A stretch of 60,000 nt of DNA. Origin: Hydractinia symbiolongicarpus (taxonomy: Eukaryota; Cnidaria; Hydrozoa; Anthoathecata; Hydractiniidae). This document shows positions 1-12,537 of this stretch, in pieces (the first letter of the stretch is position 1; every line of letters begins with the position of its first letter). Below the pieces are notes generated by a model. That model saw only the letters and a program-made list of their open reading frames with translations, had not been told where the DNA came from and ran no database searches. Position numbers and translations under genes: made by a program. The stretch lies in contig NC_079883.1 of NCBI RefSeq assembly GCF_029227915.1, positions 22,942,001 to 23,002,000 of the forward strand, in the 5' to 3' direction.

Positions 1-930
1 TGACAATGTTTCAAATGTAAGAAAGCGTAAAACTCACATGGTGTTTTTCTACACGAACAACACTTAAAATTAATCGTTAGAAAGGGTTATTCCATGGCCC
101 ATGCTACGACCACCCTCCCCCACCCCCTTCACCCGCCCTAAACTTCCAGTAGCATGGGCCCTAAAATCCTACACAAAGCACTAATAAAAATAGATATTAA
201 ACCCTATGGTTATGGTCATTTGGGAGATGCTTAAACCGCAATACATTTTCTGTTGATACCATTAAATGTGGAATAATTCACGCCCTTATTTTAAGATATC
301 GTGTCTCTCGCTTTCTAAAAGTTTGTATTGTGGTTCATATTTTTTATTTAGGCCAACTCTCATGAATAAGTTGCTGATGTAAGTCTACATTGCATGCTAA
401 TGTTTCTCCTTTCTATTCTTGTTTTTAAATCGCGATAAAAAAAATCGTGTTGAATAAGTTAAATAACGAGTGACGTTTGTTTAGTGTTTCAACTGCATAA
501 TAATAAAAAATTTATTAACGTTTTTTAAAAAATATAGCTCAATGGTCGTCATAGTGTATAATACTTGATAACATATGAAACCCATATATTAACTATGTTT
601 AGAATTCTGTATAAAGGTTCTTAACCCGGAGTATTTTAAGCATATTACAAGAAGCCCTGGGGGGTCTAAGAATTTCCGCGCGCTACCAAAATATTTGATG
701 AAAACCTGCTAATTCGTTGTGTTATTGTGCCAAACATTCGAAGGGGTTCGGTGCATGAACCTCTGAAGATAAAGCACACCACTGACATTATATCTTACAA
801 CAAACGCAAACAAATCGAAACGTGTCATTAAACTCACATTTTAAAAGAAATTGCTAACAAAAAATACAGCCTATCATTCATGGTTGAAAGTCTTGCGATT
901 GAAACGTTTATGGTCTTAAACGGCATTAGT
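1..930. other. intergenic, no gene seen
   Basis: AT-rich sequence with frequent stops in all frames. I see no conserved protein segment, RNA gene or mobile-element terminus here. Confidence 0.5.
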
Positions 931-1417
931 TGACAAAAAATCAAAATTTTGATGTGACCATCATTTTCAGCATACTTTTTTATTAACTGTGTCAATTTTT
1001 GTCGAAAATAAAGCAGTTTTAATTTTTGGATAAATTTTGGCCTGAAATGACATTTAGGTGACAAAAAATCAAACTTTTGTACCATCATCATTTTCAGCAT
1101 ACTTTATTTGTTAACTGTGCCAGATTTAGCCGAAAATGGAGTGGTTTTAATTTTTGGACCAATTTTGGCCTAAAATAGCATTTAGGTGACAAAAATCAAA
1201 ATTTTGATGTCACCATTATGTTCAGCATACTTTTTTTGTTACCTTTGCCAATTTTTGTTGAAAATGAAGTAGTTTTAATTTTTGGACCAATTTTGGCCTA
1301 AAATGACATTTAGGTGACAAAAATCAAAATTATTATGTCACCATTATGTTCAGCATACTCTTTTTGTTAACTGTGCCAAATTTTGTCAAAAACAAATACC
1401 AATTTTGGCCTGAAACG
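931..1417. repeat. 128-bp tandem repeat, about 3.8 copies
   Basis: The phrase TGACAAAAATCAAAATT recurs at about 931, 1059, 1187 and 1315, an exact 128-base period. Each unit continues with a CAGCATACT block and a TTTTGGCCT block. Units differ by scattered substitutions and short indels, so the array is old. Open frames across it (for example 834-1100 minus) are by-products of the repeat. Confidence 0.9.
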
Positions 1418-3980
1418 TCAATACGAGACTTCCCAGTAGTTAAGGAGCTTGGGTACGAAGTTTACATCTGTGACTGAGCAAAGTGAAATCCCATGGTCGA
1501 TTTTTTCTCAAAAAATGCTCCGAAAGAAAAAAACGACGGTTTTAAAGAATTTCCTACGCCTTCGGGCGCGGAAATTCAATGATCCATGTAAAGCGGATTT
1601 TGCTCCTTCCATAAATTTTATTGGGTATTTTAAAAAAGAATAAAACTTAAACGTAACCATACATTTTTGTTTATGTAAACACTTCTTCTGAGATGCTAAA
1701 TACGAAATAGAAGTCTAATAGAGCAGCTTGTGATGTATTTTTACGTTAATCACGTTTTCAATCTGCGTCATAAAGGCAAATTACTATCTCAATTCTAAAA
1801 ATTGTAAAAAACATGAGAGTTTAATACGTACGAACTAACAACACGTGTGAACTCAATATACTTTATTTTAAAAACACAACTAACCGAATACACATACGGA
1901 ACACATATCTACATACTAAATATCATATCTCAAAACCACAAAAAATCGTATTATGTGAGTTTTAAAAACTTATATTTTCCTTATTGTGTCACTTGAAAAA
2001 ACAATTAAACCTAACCGGATAATTTAACCCTGTTCAGGCGCAATTTTAGGAGCTATATACGTCTCACCCCACAGATGATATTAGCCACATGAACTATTTT
2101 TCCACGATGTACTATGCACATACATAATAAACAGGGTGGAGGAGGGTCTTAATAAACATGGGGTTGGATAATTTTGTACAATATAATAAGCGAGGGATTG
2201 GAATAAGGTGGGGGTCCTCTAAATTGGAACGAGTAACAAATAATGTTTCGTAAATTCTTAAAATAAAATAAAAGAATAAATAAAATATGAGTTTGATATG
2301 ACACACACTGCGTTTTTTATCTATTAAACACCTGCTTGCCATTTTTTTAGTCCCGCTCTTACCAGAACCTTAAATATTAGCTCTTACTCAAAAAATACCC
2401 TAAGCTTTTATGAAAATCTTATAATTAATAATTATTAGAGTCAATGCCAGTTGGTGAAAAAAGATCAGTAAGAAATATATAAGGAATTGCTCAACCCGAA
2501 TTTGAATGTGTCAACATTAATTAGCACATGGTAAACATGCAACAACATAAATCTGTGTTATATACTTATTTATTTGTTGAAAGCTAGTGACAAAATATTA
2601 GCAAATTATTTGTTTAGGACAAAACGATACATTTGTAGCTTAGAAATCTACAATGCCCCACCAAAATTATACGATAAAATGAATTTCTGCAAATTTTTTT
2701 TGTCCTCCTCCTCCTAATTCAAAGTTGCGGGTGGTAGCTGCCTATATTGAGCGAGTCTCCAGTAGGGCAACATTAATACAGGCTGTAGGGGATAGGGAAC
2801 CCTAATTTTAATTTACTTTTGGAGTTGTCTCAACATATTTTGTGAAGGGTTGTAGCTCCAAAGATCATCTCTCGAATGCATTTGATTTGAGTGTATTTAA
2901 AAATCTTCTTACATAAAAACCTTTTTTTTTCTTTTGAATTACCACGCACAATGGGATAGAGTGATATGTAATATTTTTATACGTCAAAGAAAATGATGCC
3001 TTAATTCGCGGTTTATTATTTCGATGTGTCAAAAAGTTAAAGCTGTTTCAAAATTTTGATAAAGTGTTAATGGAAACATATTCAACTCTGTAAATTGTTT
3101 GTTTTTGTTTCAATACACCTTTCCCGAATTTCATAAATTATATCATAAATATCATAAATCATCCAAAATTTTATAATGGTTCTATGCTCCTTAAATAACG
3201 AAATTCAGATAGAATATCAAATTATCATGACAAAACTGGCGTTTTTAAAGCAATATAATATTCTGGTTGAATTTTATTAAGATTTGAAAACGAGGCTATT
3301 CTTGGAAAGCTCGGCTATATGAAGGGTTTGACTGTAACTTTCAGTTCGCAATTGAGGCACTTAACGAACAGAAATATTTACAATATTAGGTAATTTGTTC
3401 TACCTTTTTCTAAGTATCGACCTCTTTAATTGAGTTTGACATAATTAGGAAATTCGGGAAAGGTCTGTTGTCTACTGCATGTTTTTGAAACTCGTTGCAA
3501 CAGGTTATGGCACTGTTTGCATGGCTTTAATAAATAAATTTTTAGAACTAGTACCGTCATCACAAGCTGCTTTATTGGACTTCTATTTCGCTTACGAAAA
3601 TGTCGCGAGTTTATATCCAAGGTGGGCAATGCGAGATATGTTCTATTTGTAATCTTTTGGTTAAGAAAATCAACCTTATCAGGCTTATCTAATACTTGTC
3701 GGTGACACGTGGATAAATGAAAACAACATAAAAGTCAAAGTATATATGCCATTATAGCAATACATAAAATAAATCCAGTTGAAAGTTTTTCTTCTTGCTT
3801 CCTTTTTTTTTTTTTTTTTTTGAAGCATTTTTGTGTGACCTGAATTTTAAAGCAGGCGACGTTCCGCTAAATCGTTTAACAAAAACAAGGTCTTAACCGC
3901 ATAATTGAGAGTGGTCACCGTTTTTAAGTAAACTCTACATCAGGGTAAGTTTAAAGTCTCTACTATCCCCTCACCTCCAC
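1418..3980. other. intergenic, no gene seen
   Basis: No supported gene. A poly-T run of about 18 bases lies near 3805-3822. The short open frames have no recognisable domain and no convincing splice context. Confidence 0.5.
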
Positions 3981-4253
3981 CGAGATCCGTAATCATATCT
4001 TAACACTGACCACCTAAGTATGCAACCTGAGTGTGTAGCCCAGATCCGTAATCATATTTTATTATTGACCACCTGAGCATGTAACCAAGATCCGTAATCA
4101 TATTTTAATACTGACTACCTGAATATGTAGTTGAGATCCGTATTCATACTTTAATAGTGACCACCTGAGTATTTAGCCAAGATCCGTTATCATAATCTAA
4201 TAATGGCCACCTGACTTTTTAGCCAAGATCCGTTATCACAATTTAATATTTCA
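3981..4253. repeat. 46-bp tandem repeat
   Basis: GATCCGT occurs at 3984, 4043, 4089, 4135, 4181 and 4227. The first interval is 59 bases and the next four are exactly 46. Each unit holds GATCCGTAATCATA followed by a GACCACCTGA block. The longer first interval suggests a 13-base insertion or an edge unit. Confidence 0.9.
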
Positions 4254-7200
4254 TATATGTCTAAGGATACGGTAATACCAATAATTCATTTATTTATAAT
4301 TAAAGAGAATTAATTCAAAATTCAGACTCCGTAGGATGTTTTGCACACATTCAGATTATTACAAGATAGCGGAGAATTAATACTCGTTGTCAGAACGCCA
4401 ACTTAAAATATCCTGGAAAATTTGAGATGGTGAAATATCTACGGGCCGAAGAAGTAAGCGAAACGGGACATGCAAGTTTCAAAGGATCGTGGCAAGCAAA
4501 TCACTAAAAAGCGGGACGACGTTTAGGCGCAGCATCAAGCATGTTATAGTCCCTTGGTTAGCTCCCTTCTCTGATTTCCCTGCTGCACGATTCCGCGAAC
4601 ACAGTCACTGAAAATAACATGATAATAAACGGACAGATGGACTGATTTTGATCATTTTTGAATGATTCTTGTGTCAGTTGTGATTTTAATAAGATATAAG
4701 CTTAGTAAACTATTATATTAATTTTAGATTGCCATAAAAAAAACATTCTTGTGTGTCTCTTTGATATTTATCACGTGTAGAACCTGGATAAAAGTTAAAT
4801 GCAAGGCGAATGTTTGGGAGTTTTCGCAAGTTTACTTCCTCTAACTTAATTAGAAAACCTTTCAACTGAAAGTCCTGAAGATTTACAGGTATTTCCTTGT
4901 TTAGTAGATCACGCCAGGCCGGATCTACTAATTCTTGAATTATTGTTGACGGCACAAAAATCGAAGCGCATCCTCGTCCATACGGCTTCTTGGCCGCTGA
5001 GCCGTTATCATGTGACTGCTAACAATGACCCGCCACAGACCGGTCACGTGATACAAAAATGCTGTGATACAAATATACTGGGCCGTAAGTGACACTTCTA
5101 GCTGTCGAAAGTAGCTTAGATGAATAACACTGGGCTTGTTCATATGTGTCATCCATTACAAGCTAAACTGTCATCCATTTGTTCATTAAATATTAAACGT
5201 AATAACTAATAACTTCCAAGAAAAACTTTTAACCAAAAACTTGTTATAGGGTGGTTTTATACTAATCTGTCAGAATGAGTATAATAATTCATATTACATA
5301 TATACTTTGTAAGTGTCAGGATCTTGGCCTGGGAAACCCAGAGTTGAATGCCAAGTGATGCCAACATTTTTCCGCTAGATTTGTTCGTATTTTGTTTTAA
5401 ATAGTAAGAACACAACTTCAGGCTGTAGCCTAGTTTTGTTCTTACATGTTTTTTTTTAAAAAAGAAAACATGACAGTTATATGTCATCCGTAGTCTTGAA
5501 TTTGGTCATTTTTAAGCATATGCTAAGCATTATATAAAGCCTAAGAAGATGTTGTGATATTTTTATGTTTTTTGTTTCGCGAGCAGTTTTTTCTCTTTAT
5601 TCTTTTTGTCTGAATTGACCAGTGTGTAATGAGATTTAAAGTGTAATTACTGATGTTCAAAATTCAAATGCAATATTTTTTTTCAAATAAGCATATTCCA
5701 ATAAGTCTTTTTACAATTAAGCATAAACCAAGTATATTTTGAACCTGAAAAAGAAAGTCTCATTTTGGAATTGCTTTTAAAAAATGTAATGGACAATATG
5801 AATATTATTTCGCAGTTATTGTAGGTGATAAAAGAAACGACTACAAGCTTGAATAAAAGAGTTTTCATCTTGGACTGTAATTTTATCAGATGTTTTTCTT
5901 TTTCTATAGGAAACCTATTCTTTTGGTTGATCTGGACTTTTTTATTTGACGCTGAAAATTTCTTAAAAAATAGTTGATTTACAAGGCTTTTTAACGAGGT
6001 TTTTAGTTTAGCTATCGAACGATATTTGGTATGTTTGTTTTTCCCCCAGGGTACATGTAAGTGTTCAAAAAAAAATGGACATTACCATACGAAAGCTCTT
6101 TAGTTGTGAGAGATATTTTCCTGCGAAACAGTCCTGTTTCCAATGTTTACAAATGTTAGGTGGAAGAAACTGATTCGAATTTAAACATATACTGTATAGC
6201 TATATCTAATAAACACAACAGTTTTGCGACCCGAAAGAAAATCTCCAGAAAACATGCGAAATTAAAAAATTAAAGTCTAGGCTAGTGTTTACTAGCCTGG
6301 ACTTTAATTTCTCAGTTTACAAGTTAGATGACTAAGAAACTGGTCCGAAAAGTCTTAAATAAAGATAGCGTAGCTAGCACCGGACTTTTTTGACATATTT
6401 CACACAATAGCCTCCACCTGCGTCAAGCATATATATATATCAAAATGCACAATATCAATTACCATTGGAGAACACTTGAAGAGAAGTTTCCAAAAGTAGA
6501 CTAACTTTTTTAATGATTGTTAAGAAGAATCATTGTGACAACCCGGAATGTTAAGGTTAAATGTTTGACAAAGTTGAACCCACTCGTATAGCTCGGGGCC
6601 GCAAACGTCACCACACCTTTTAAACGTCAACTCAGTTTCCGTATGTTTTTTCACATGCTGTTTTGAAGTCTGTGGAAAGTTTTTAAATGAGTACCCTTTT
6701 TTCTACGGGTGCTAATAAAAGGCTGGGTGTTGACCCCTGAAACGTCAACGCGACTCTTTTATAAAAAATTGACATTTGTTTCTGAGATGAGATTAGAAAC
6801 TTCGTTTTTTTCTTCTTTTTTTTGATAAACAATTTTTTATACACCATAGTTGGCCCACCGCTAACATACCGCCATTTTGGAATATTTGTGTCTTTATAAT
6901 CTGCCTCTTCATGATCGCATCCGCTTATCCGTGATCGCATCCGCTTAAATGAAAAAGCTACTTTACATTTTATTTTTAATATCGTGCGTTTGGCCACTCA
7001 TCAAGTGAGAAACGGTAAGCAATGAAGTTTCGCTACCTAAACCAAACACTCGTACTTTGAATTACCCCGTGCGACTGAATTAAAATGTTTTAACTTAATA
7101 GGGGACAAATGGAATAAAGAAATTAGATGATGCCATTTAGTCATTGGCAAGTAACCAATGGCAACATGTGTGACGTCATCCCAAAACTTCTTCACGGTCT

Positions 7201-7596
7201 TAAATAGATAAAATAAAAATGAAGAAAAACTTACACAAAACAGTATAATTCATAAGTATAAAAAATTCAGAGTAGGTTAAGTTTTCCTAAATTTTCGCAA
7301 GCCTGTTTGCCCAATAGTTTGTTCAGATCGTCCTAAGGCGGGAGAAGCCTCTGGATCGTAGTATTTAATTTTTGCTACTTTGTTCATTTTAGAAAACAAG
7401 AAAACCAAAATACAGTCCCACGTGATAAGAAAAAGAAAATAAAGCTAAAGTTCAATCAAAAGAAAACGTCAATGTTGTCACTTATGGAAAAATTTAAAAA
7501 TCGGGTAAAAAATCCTAAAAACTACAATCCTATCTGCACTTAGAATGCTTGCGGAATATTTTCAAAAAAGTGAAGTGTAGAATATTAAGTGTCAAG
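4254..7596. other. intergenic downstream of the STELLO-like gene
   Basis: No gene can be assigned. The minus-strand open frame 4713-4955 reads like ordinary protein (it contains QELVDPAWRDLLNKE) but matches no family I recognise and has no clear exon partners; a decayed transposon exon is possible. GATCGCATCCGCTTA is repeated at about 6913 and 6931. The last few hundred bases probably hold the 3' UTR of the minus-strand gene that ends at 7597. Confidence 0.4.
6268..6309. repeat. near-perfect 18-bp inverted repeat (hairpin)
   Basis: AATTAAAGTCTAGGCTAG at 6268-6285 and CTAGCCTGGACTTTAATT at 6292-6309 are complementary except for one G/T position, with a 6-base loop. It stands alone in intergenic DNA. 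It could be a small palindrome or the remains of a fold-back element; a transcribed hairpin cannot be judged from sequence alone. Confidence 0.7.
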
Positions 7597-9772
7597 CTAA
7601 TCTCTTTCTCTTTCTTTCGTGAGAGGTAATTTTTTAGCTTCCTTTACAACGTTGACAGTTTTCTGTCCTATTCTTAAAAACAACGACGGCATTTCTTTTG
7701 GTATGAACGTTGTTTGCTTTTCCGCACACACTGCAGTTGATTCTTTCAAAGCTGGTGGCTTGTACCCAATCCTCAATAAATCTCGAACCCAAGCTCTGCC
7801 CAATCGAACATCACGTGCTCCGATTATATCTGCTTTGTACATTTCCTTTAAAATGTCATAATGGCGGTCGAACATGTCCGCCTTCGTTTTGCCTCTCCAA
7901 TTTAACAAAAGTTTTGTCAGAGGGTTTGTGTTTTTGTACAAATCGTCTTCTTCATAAAAGTCCTTTAAAAAATCATGAGGCGTGCGGTCTTGGTATGCAT
8001 TAGGCGGGAAATACGCCAAATGGCCACCAATATCCCATAGCAATCGTTGCGTGATGAAGCTTCTCCATATATCATTGACACGAAATGTGACAGTTTGCGG
8101 AAGCAGTAATGCAAAAAATGCGTCGTAATGATGGAAGGTGTTTTGTGAATTATACGGTACAAATGAGTTTGGCGGTAGTACGACAGGTGGTGCGTCTTTA
8201 TCAAAGTAAACGACAAACTTTGCCTCGTTATCTTTTCGAGTTAGGCGTTGTATGGCGTCAAGGTCCGGATCACCATCTACCACTCCTTGCTGAACAAGAG
8301 GTCGAACACTCTTGCACTTTTTGTAAGTACGCACGGGTTTTTTGTCGATCATATTAAGAGGATATCCACGTGGCCATAGCGTGCTTTGTCCAAAATGTGC
8401 AAAACCGTTGTAAAAGTGTTGATTCCCGTCGTACATCAAGTATTCCTTATCGACAGTCATGTCGTCGAATGTAACTTCGCCGCCATATGGATGATTGTCG
8501 TCATCGGTGTCGTAGATGTACTTTGCACCATGTTGGATAGCATACAAGAATCCTATGTTCTTACGTTGGTATACTCCATATTTTAGATACTTTACAGTTT
8601 CAAAGCCAAGTTTCCACTGATCTTTAACGCTCAAGAACACCACTCCATCTAATCTGAAGGTAAAAAGAAATATTTTTTTTCAGTCCATAGTTTTTTTTCA
8701 AATTATGATTTTTTTTATAATAGATCATTTGGTTGTCACTCCTGTAAAGCTAACCTCCCACTTAAGAACAAGTTGATTTCATAAGAAAGGGCTTAAAAGT
8801 TGTCTAGGAATTTCTTTATTTTTCGCAAAAATCTATACTGGCTCTTAAGGTTTTCAACTTAAAAGTTATGCATGACATCATCTCCCGAATCTAAGTAAAG
8901 TGTTTAATTTTAGATGTTTTAACCCATTTAGGTTGATATTTGGAGCATACTGAAATAAATTTTAATATTTAACCATTACAATTGTTATTGATAACAGCAA
9001 TTGTTTTCCAGCATCAGAAGGATGATGTCATAATTTCGCATAATTAGTGAAACTTTTAAAGCCGAAATCCTGAGAACCAATAAATGTTTTTTAAAAAAAT
9101 AAAAGGATTCTTAGACAACTCTCCAAGTTCTTTCACATAAAATCAACTTGTTCTTAAGTGAGAGGTAAGCTTTAATTAATCGAACAAGATAAGGACAAAA
9201 ACATGATTTAGAAGTTTGTTTTTCAATTCATCTTCTTATACAGAACGACAATTAACTTACCTCCAATTTTTGGGTGTTTTTTTATCCCCAACCACAACCA
9301 ACTTCCAGCCTGGAATCTTCGCCAACTTTTTAATGTCTTCTGTTGGAGCAAAGATACTTGTCACCACAATCCACTTGTCGTTCATATCTGACGAATCAGG
9401 TTGTGGTAACTTTTGAATATCAAATCTATTAAGCTCTAAACCTTCTAATTCTCTTTTTGTTAGATGTTCTTCCTGAGGTTCTTCTCTAGAATGCTCTTCT
9501 TTTTGACTCGATTTTAATTCTATTAATTTTCCATTAATTTGACCTAATATTTCCTCCAACTGGTTTTTCACATTGTCCGCACCATTTCCTCCTTGAGCAG
9601 ACAGCTGCGACATTTTACTTGAAAGTTCTTTTAAAAACGGGCTGGTTGTGTCTATACACTGGACCGGTTTTACTTCAGTATAAACATTGTCTTGCTGGTA
9701 GAAGTAATACGCGCCGATGGCGATTACAAAAACTGCAGCTACTGCGATGATATAGCGCCTTCCTTCAGTCAT
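7597..9772 (-). CDS. STELLO-like DUF288 membrane glycosyltransferase, two exons
   Basis: Exons run 9772-9261 and 8653-7597; the 607-base intron has donor AG|GTAAGT and acceptor CTTCAG. Phases match and the total is 1569 bases, or 522 residues plus stop. Residues 7-24 form one hydrophobic segment after a short basic N-terminus, so this is a type II (Golgi-like) membrane protein. A coiled stem follows, then the DUF288 domain from about residue 130. Conserved blocks include WIVVTS, AIQHGAKYIYD, the acidic DTDDD (probable DXD metal site of a GT-A fold), HFGQSTLWPRG, a QQGVVDGDPDLDAI block and WDIGGHLAYFPP. Plant STELLO proteins act in the Golgi on cellulose synthase assembly, and homologues occur in nematodes and other animals with no settled role. 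The family call is firm; the substrate is unknown. Confidence 0.92.
8747..9172. mobile_element. TA-flanked fold-back MITE (family 1) in the STELLO-like intron
   Basis: The ends are inverted repeats: AAGCTAACCTCCCACTTAAG at the left and the complement of AAGCTTACCTCTCACTTAAG at the right. Homology extends inward for more than 100 bases on each arm, through ACAAGTTGATTT and TTGTCTA blocks. TA flanks both ends (8745-8746 and 9173-9174), as expected for Tc1/mariner-type insertion. There is no coding capacity. A relative lies at 31369-31838. Confidence 0.85.
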
Positions 9773-10689
9773 ACTGAATTCTTAAAAAATGTAAAAAGAA
9801 TAACATTATTGAGTAATAAAGCGTAAAAAAAGTGTAATTTTTCGATAGGATTTACTTTCGCGAAAATTAGTTTATTAGTAACGAAACATTGAAAATACGC
9901 ATTCGTCACTCGGAAAAAATAAACACGGCTAATCCTGATTTGAAAAACAATAACAACTTTAGCTGAGTTTCACTCTACTGTTGATTGTTCTGTAAAAACC
10001 TATGTTAGAAAAGTTAAGGAACTTTCTCGCAAGTCTGCTTTCACGTTAATTAAAATGGTGAGTTCTCTCTCGAATTGGTTGTTAACGTTAAATTATATTT
10101 CTTCGCTTTAATCTTGAGGCCAAGTAGATCGTTATTACAACGTACAGTTCTTTCAAAAGATATTTTGTTTATGCACTCAGCAAATATTACGTGCGTTTTA
10201 ATGTGTTTGTTTTGTTATGAAAAGATTCGGTAAATTACATATTTAGAAGGCGGGAAGATTATAAACAAAACAGACAACAATAGTAAAAATGTTTATTGCA
10301 CGTGAATTTGCACGAATACTTATTTATAACAAAGCAACGTATTAGAAATTTAAGTAGTTATAAAATTTTGTCATTTTTAATTAATCCCAAGAGTAATAAT
10401 AACCACAATAGCCACAAAATCACTATTGCTTTGTTAAGGAAATTGTGGAAAAATATTTAAAATTTTGTATCACAGACGAAGTAACATGAGAATAGTTTGG
10501 CTTTTCGCGTCGTTTTAGCACTGCAGTGTGTAAAAACGATTGTATTATATTTACATTAGAAACAATAACAAATGGAAAATAAAACATTTTAACTATGTGA
10601 TTAACATGAGTCTGAAATCCTCGCTTCTATGACCAACTCCTCTTCCCGGACAAATAAGACATAAAATATCAAAAATGCATGAAAAAATG
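9773..10689. other. upstream of the STELLO-like gene
   Basis: Probably holds the promoter and 5' UTR of the minus-strand gene starting at 9772. The motif ACTTTCGCGAAAAT appears near 9852. No other gene or RNA is seen. Confidence 0.4.
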
Positions 10690-10784
10690 ACAGGTTAAAA
10701 AAGTAGAAGTTTTTTTAGTCAAGTTGGTTATTTAATACGGGTTTTTTCATTGCAATTAGTGGCGCAAATTTTTCCGTATTTTAG

Positions 10785-11447
10785 GCGCGGGGCAAATGAA
10801 CGCAACATTTGATCCAACATCATCCAACATTTGTTGTTGCAACAATGTTGTGATCGTTTGCCCACTCACACGCAACATGTTGCATGATGTTGGATGATGT
10901 TGAATGATGTTGCGAGCTCACCCAACATTTTTGAACTCAATCAAAAATGTTGCGCTACTCCATCCAAAATTTTCTTTGTTTAAATTTTCACACCACTTGT
11001 TTTTAAAAACTTCTGAGAAATCATACGTCAAGAACATGGAAAAGGATTATGAGAGCACTCTTTGTTTTAAAAAAAAGACATGGCAGCAGGAACGTCAGAT
11101 TTTAAAAATAAATAAAAAAGAGAAAATTTGGACAGATGAAGAAACGGGGATATTGATCGAATTATACGAAGAAAGACCGTGTTTATGGAATGTGTTTATT
11201 GAAGATTATAAAAATCGAGACAAGAGAGATGTTATAAGAAATAGCAGAGCAAATCAGTGCTTCTGTTAGTGCTATTAAAGCAAAGATTACTAGTCTGAGG
11301 GCGCAGTTAGGTCGGGAAATGAACAATGTTGCATGTTTTTTCTGTTGTGAGCAAACGATATGCAACATTTGATCGCAACATCGTCCAACATCGTCCAACA
11401 TTTGTTGGGTGATGTTGCATCAAATGTTGCGTTCGTTTGCCCTGCGC
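10785..11447 (+). mobile_element. non-autonomous Harbinger-like element nested in the PLE
   Basis: The termini match as inverted repeats: GCGCGGGGCAAATGAACG at the left and the complement of GCGCAGGGCAAACGAACG at the right, with homology through about 48 bases. Subterminal zones are packed with CAACATCATCCAACA-type motifs in both orientations. TTTAG flanks both ends (10780-10784 and 11448-11452), and removing the element restores a continuous PLE sequence. Harbinger elements normally duplicate three bases, so TTA inside this repeat may be the true duplication. It encodes a Myb-like protein but no transposase. Confidence 0.8.
11036..11330 (+). pseudogene. MADF/Myb-SANT-like DNA-binding protein of a Harbinger element, frameshifted
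   Basis: The frame contains KEKIWTDEETGILIELYEE followed by PCLWNVF and DYKNRDKRD, the helix-turn-helix start of a MADF (Myb/SANT-like) domain. Near 11240 the original frame ends in NQCFC and a stop. A +1 frame then continues with EIAEQISASVSAIKAKI and SLRAQLGRE, the expected third helix. One base has therefore been gained or lost. Harbinger elements pair such a protein with their DDE transposase. The start at 11036 is chosen because the domain follows it closely; the longer open frame from 10904 runs through the terminal repeat. Confidence 0.75.
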
Positions 11448-11452
11448 TTTAG

Positions 11453-11895
11453 CGGGATAGGAGGTCCCTTATCCGTCATTTTTGCTAATATATTTGACGA
11501 AATTAGTTGTACCACAAAATCTGAAGTTTTACTGCAAATTCGTAGACGATGTCATCTGTAGAAGATACAAATACTAACCAGATGCAATATTCGAACAGAT
11601 CAACAATTATCACCCACGTATTAACTTTACGATCGAAATAAATCCTACACGTTCTCTAGACACTAAGCTTGTCAATAACGGTGACAAGTTTTTCACTGCA
11701 GTCTATAGAAAACTATTGAAGTATCCAGTTCCATGGACATCAAAGATCCCGAAACGTTATAAAAGAAATACCATTATTGGTGATCTTAGTCGCGCATACA
11801 GAATTTCTTCAGATTTGGAGCAAGAAAAATCAATAATAAGAAAGAAGTTCGAGAACGCACTGTATCCAGTTAGATTCGTCAACAGCGTGCTCAAT
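11453..11895 (+). pseudogene. Penelope-like reverse transcriptase, C-terminal remnant
   Basis: The reading contains FVDDV, the catalytic FxDD-type motif of the palm (near 11540). It continues through an INPTRSLDTKL segment and YPVPWTSKIPKRYKRN to a FVNSVLN ending, the usual path of cnidarian PLE reverse transcriptases. It starts abruptly after the nested element, and stops occur near 11565 and at 11896. Only the last third of an RT is present. Confidence 0.75.
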
Positions 11896-11910
11896 TAATT
11901 CAAAGATCGC

Positions 11911-12327
11911 TTGGTTATATCTGATGACGAATTCATTATACCGCCTGATTTTTTTGAAGTTCCGAAAATGTTTCCCCTAAAAGAACTTCCGTACTGTGAA
12001 GAAAACGAATTAATTTCCAGGAGGTTTTTAACAAAGTTTCACGTATTTACAAACGGTAAATTTGACGTAGCTATTTCGTGGAAAATTAAGAAAGTTAAAC
12101 ACCTATTCACTTTGAAAGAACGAAATCCCTATCCGTCATGTAAAATATACGAAGGAGTGTGCTCTTGTACAGCAACTTATATTGGAGAGACAAAAAGAAA
12201 TGTTATAACACGGTATAATGAGCATAACGACATTAGAAAGGATTCACAACCAGCAAAACACTTAGTAAACCAATACAGGTCATCAATTTGTCTGGAGGGT
12301 TATTCTATCAGCACCCCCAAACACTAA
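11911..12327 (+). pseudogene. Penelope-like GIY-YIG endonuclease segment
   Basis: The open frame has a linker (from FFEVPKMFPLKELP) and then GVCSCTATYIGETKRNV, in which CxC and TYIGETKRN mark the GIY-YIG nuclease of Penelope elements. EHND and QPAKHL follow. The first GIY half is degenerate. One stop separates it from the upstream RT, so the two were originally one ORF. Confidence 0.75.
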
Positions 12328-12537
12328 AATACGGAAAAATTTAGAAGCGCCATTGCATTGAAAAGACCCGTATTAAATGACCAACTTGATTCAAAAAAGC
12401 TTCTTTTATTTAGAAATGACGTGACGTGATCAGTTAATTATTTTTCTCTTTTTTTTGTTTGATCTCTTAGGACCCTTATGCTTTTTATTTTGTATATACT
12501 CACTGAATAATTGTAACATAGTAACATTTTATATGCA

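Noticed and set aside
834-1100. Minus-strand 88-codon frame
   Set aside because: It overlaps the 128-bp tandem repeat and is a product of it.
7619-8586. Plus-strand frames over the STELLO-like exon
   Set aside because: Antisense to a conserved DUF288 exon; they have no domain.
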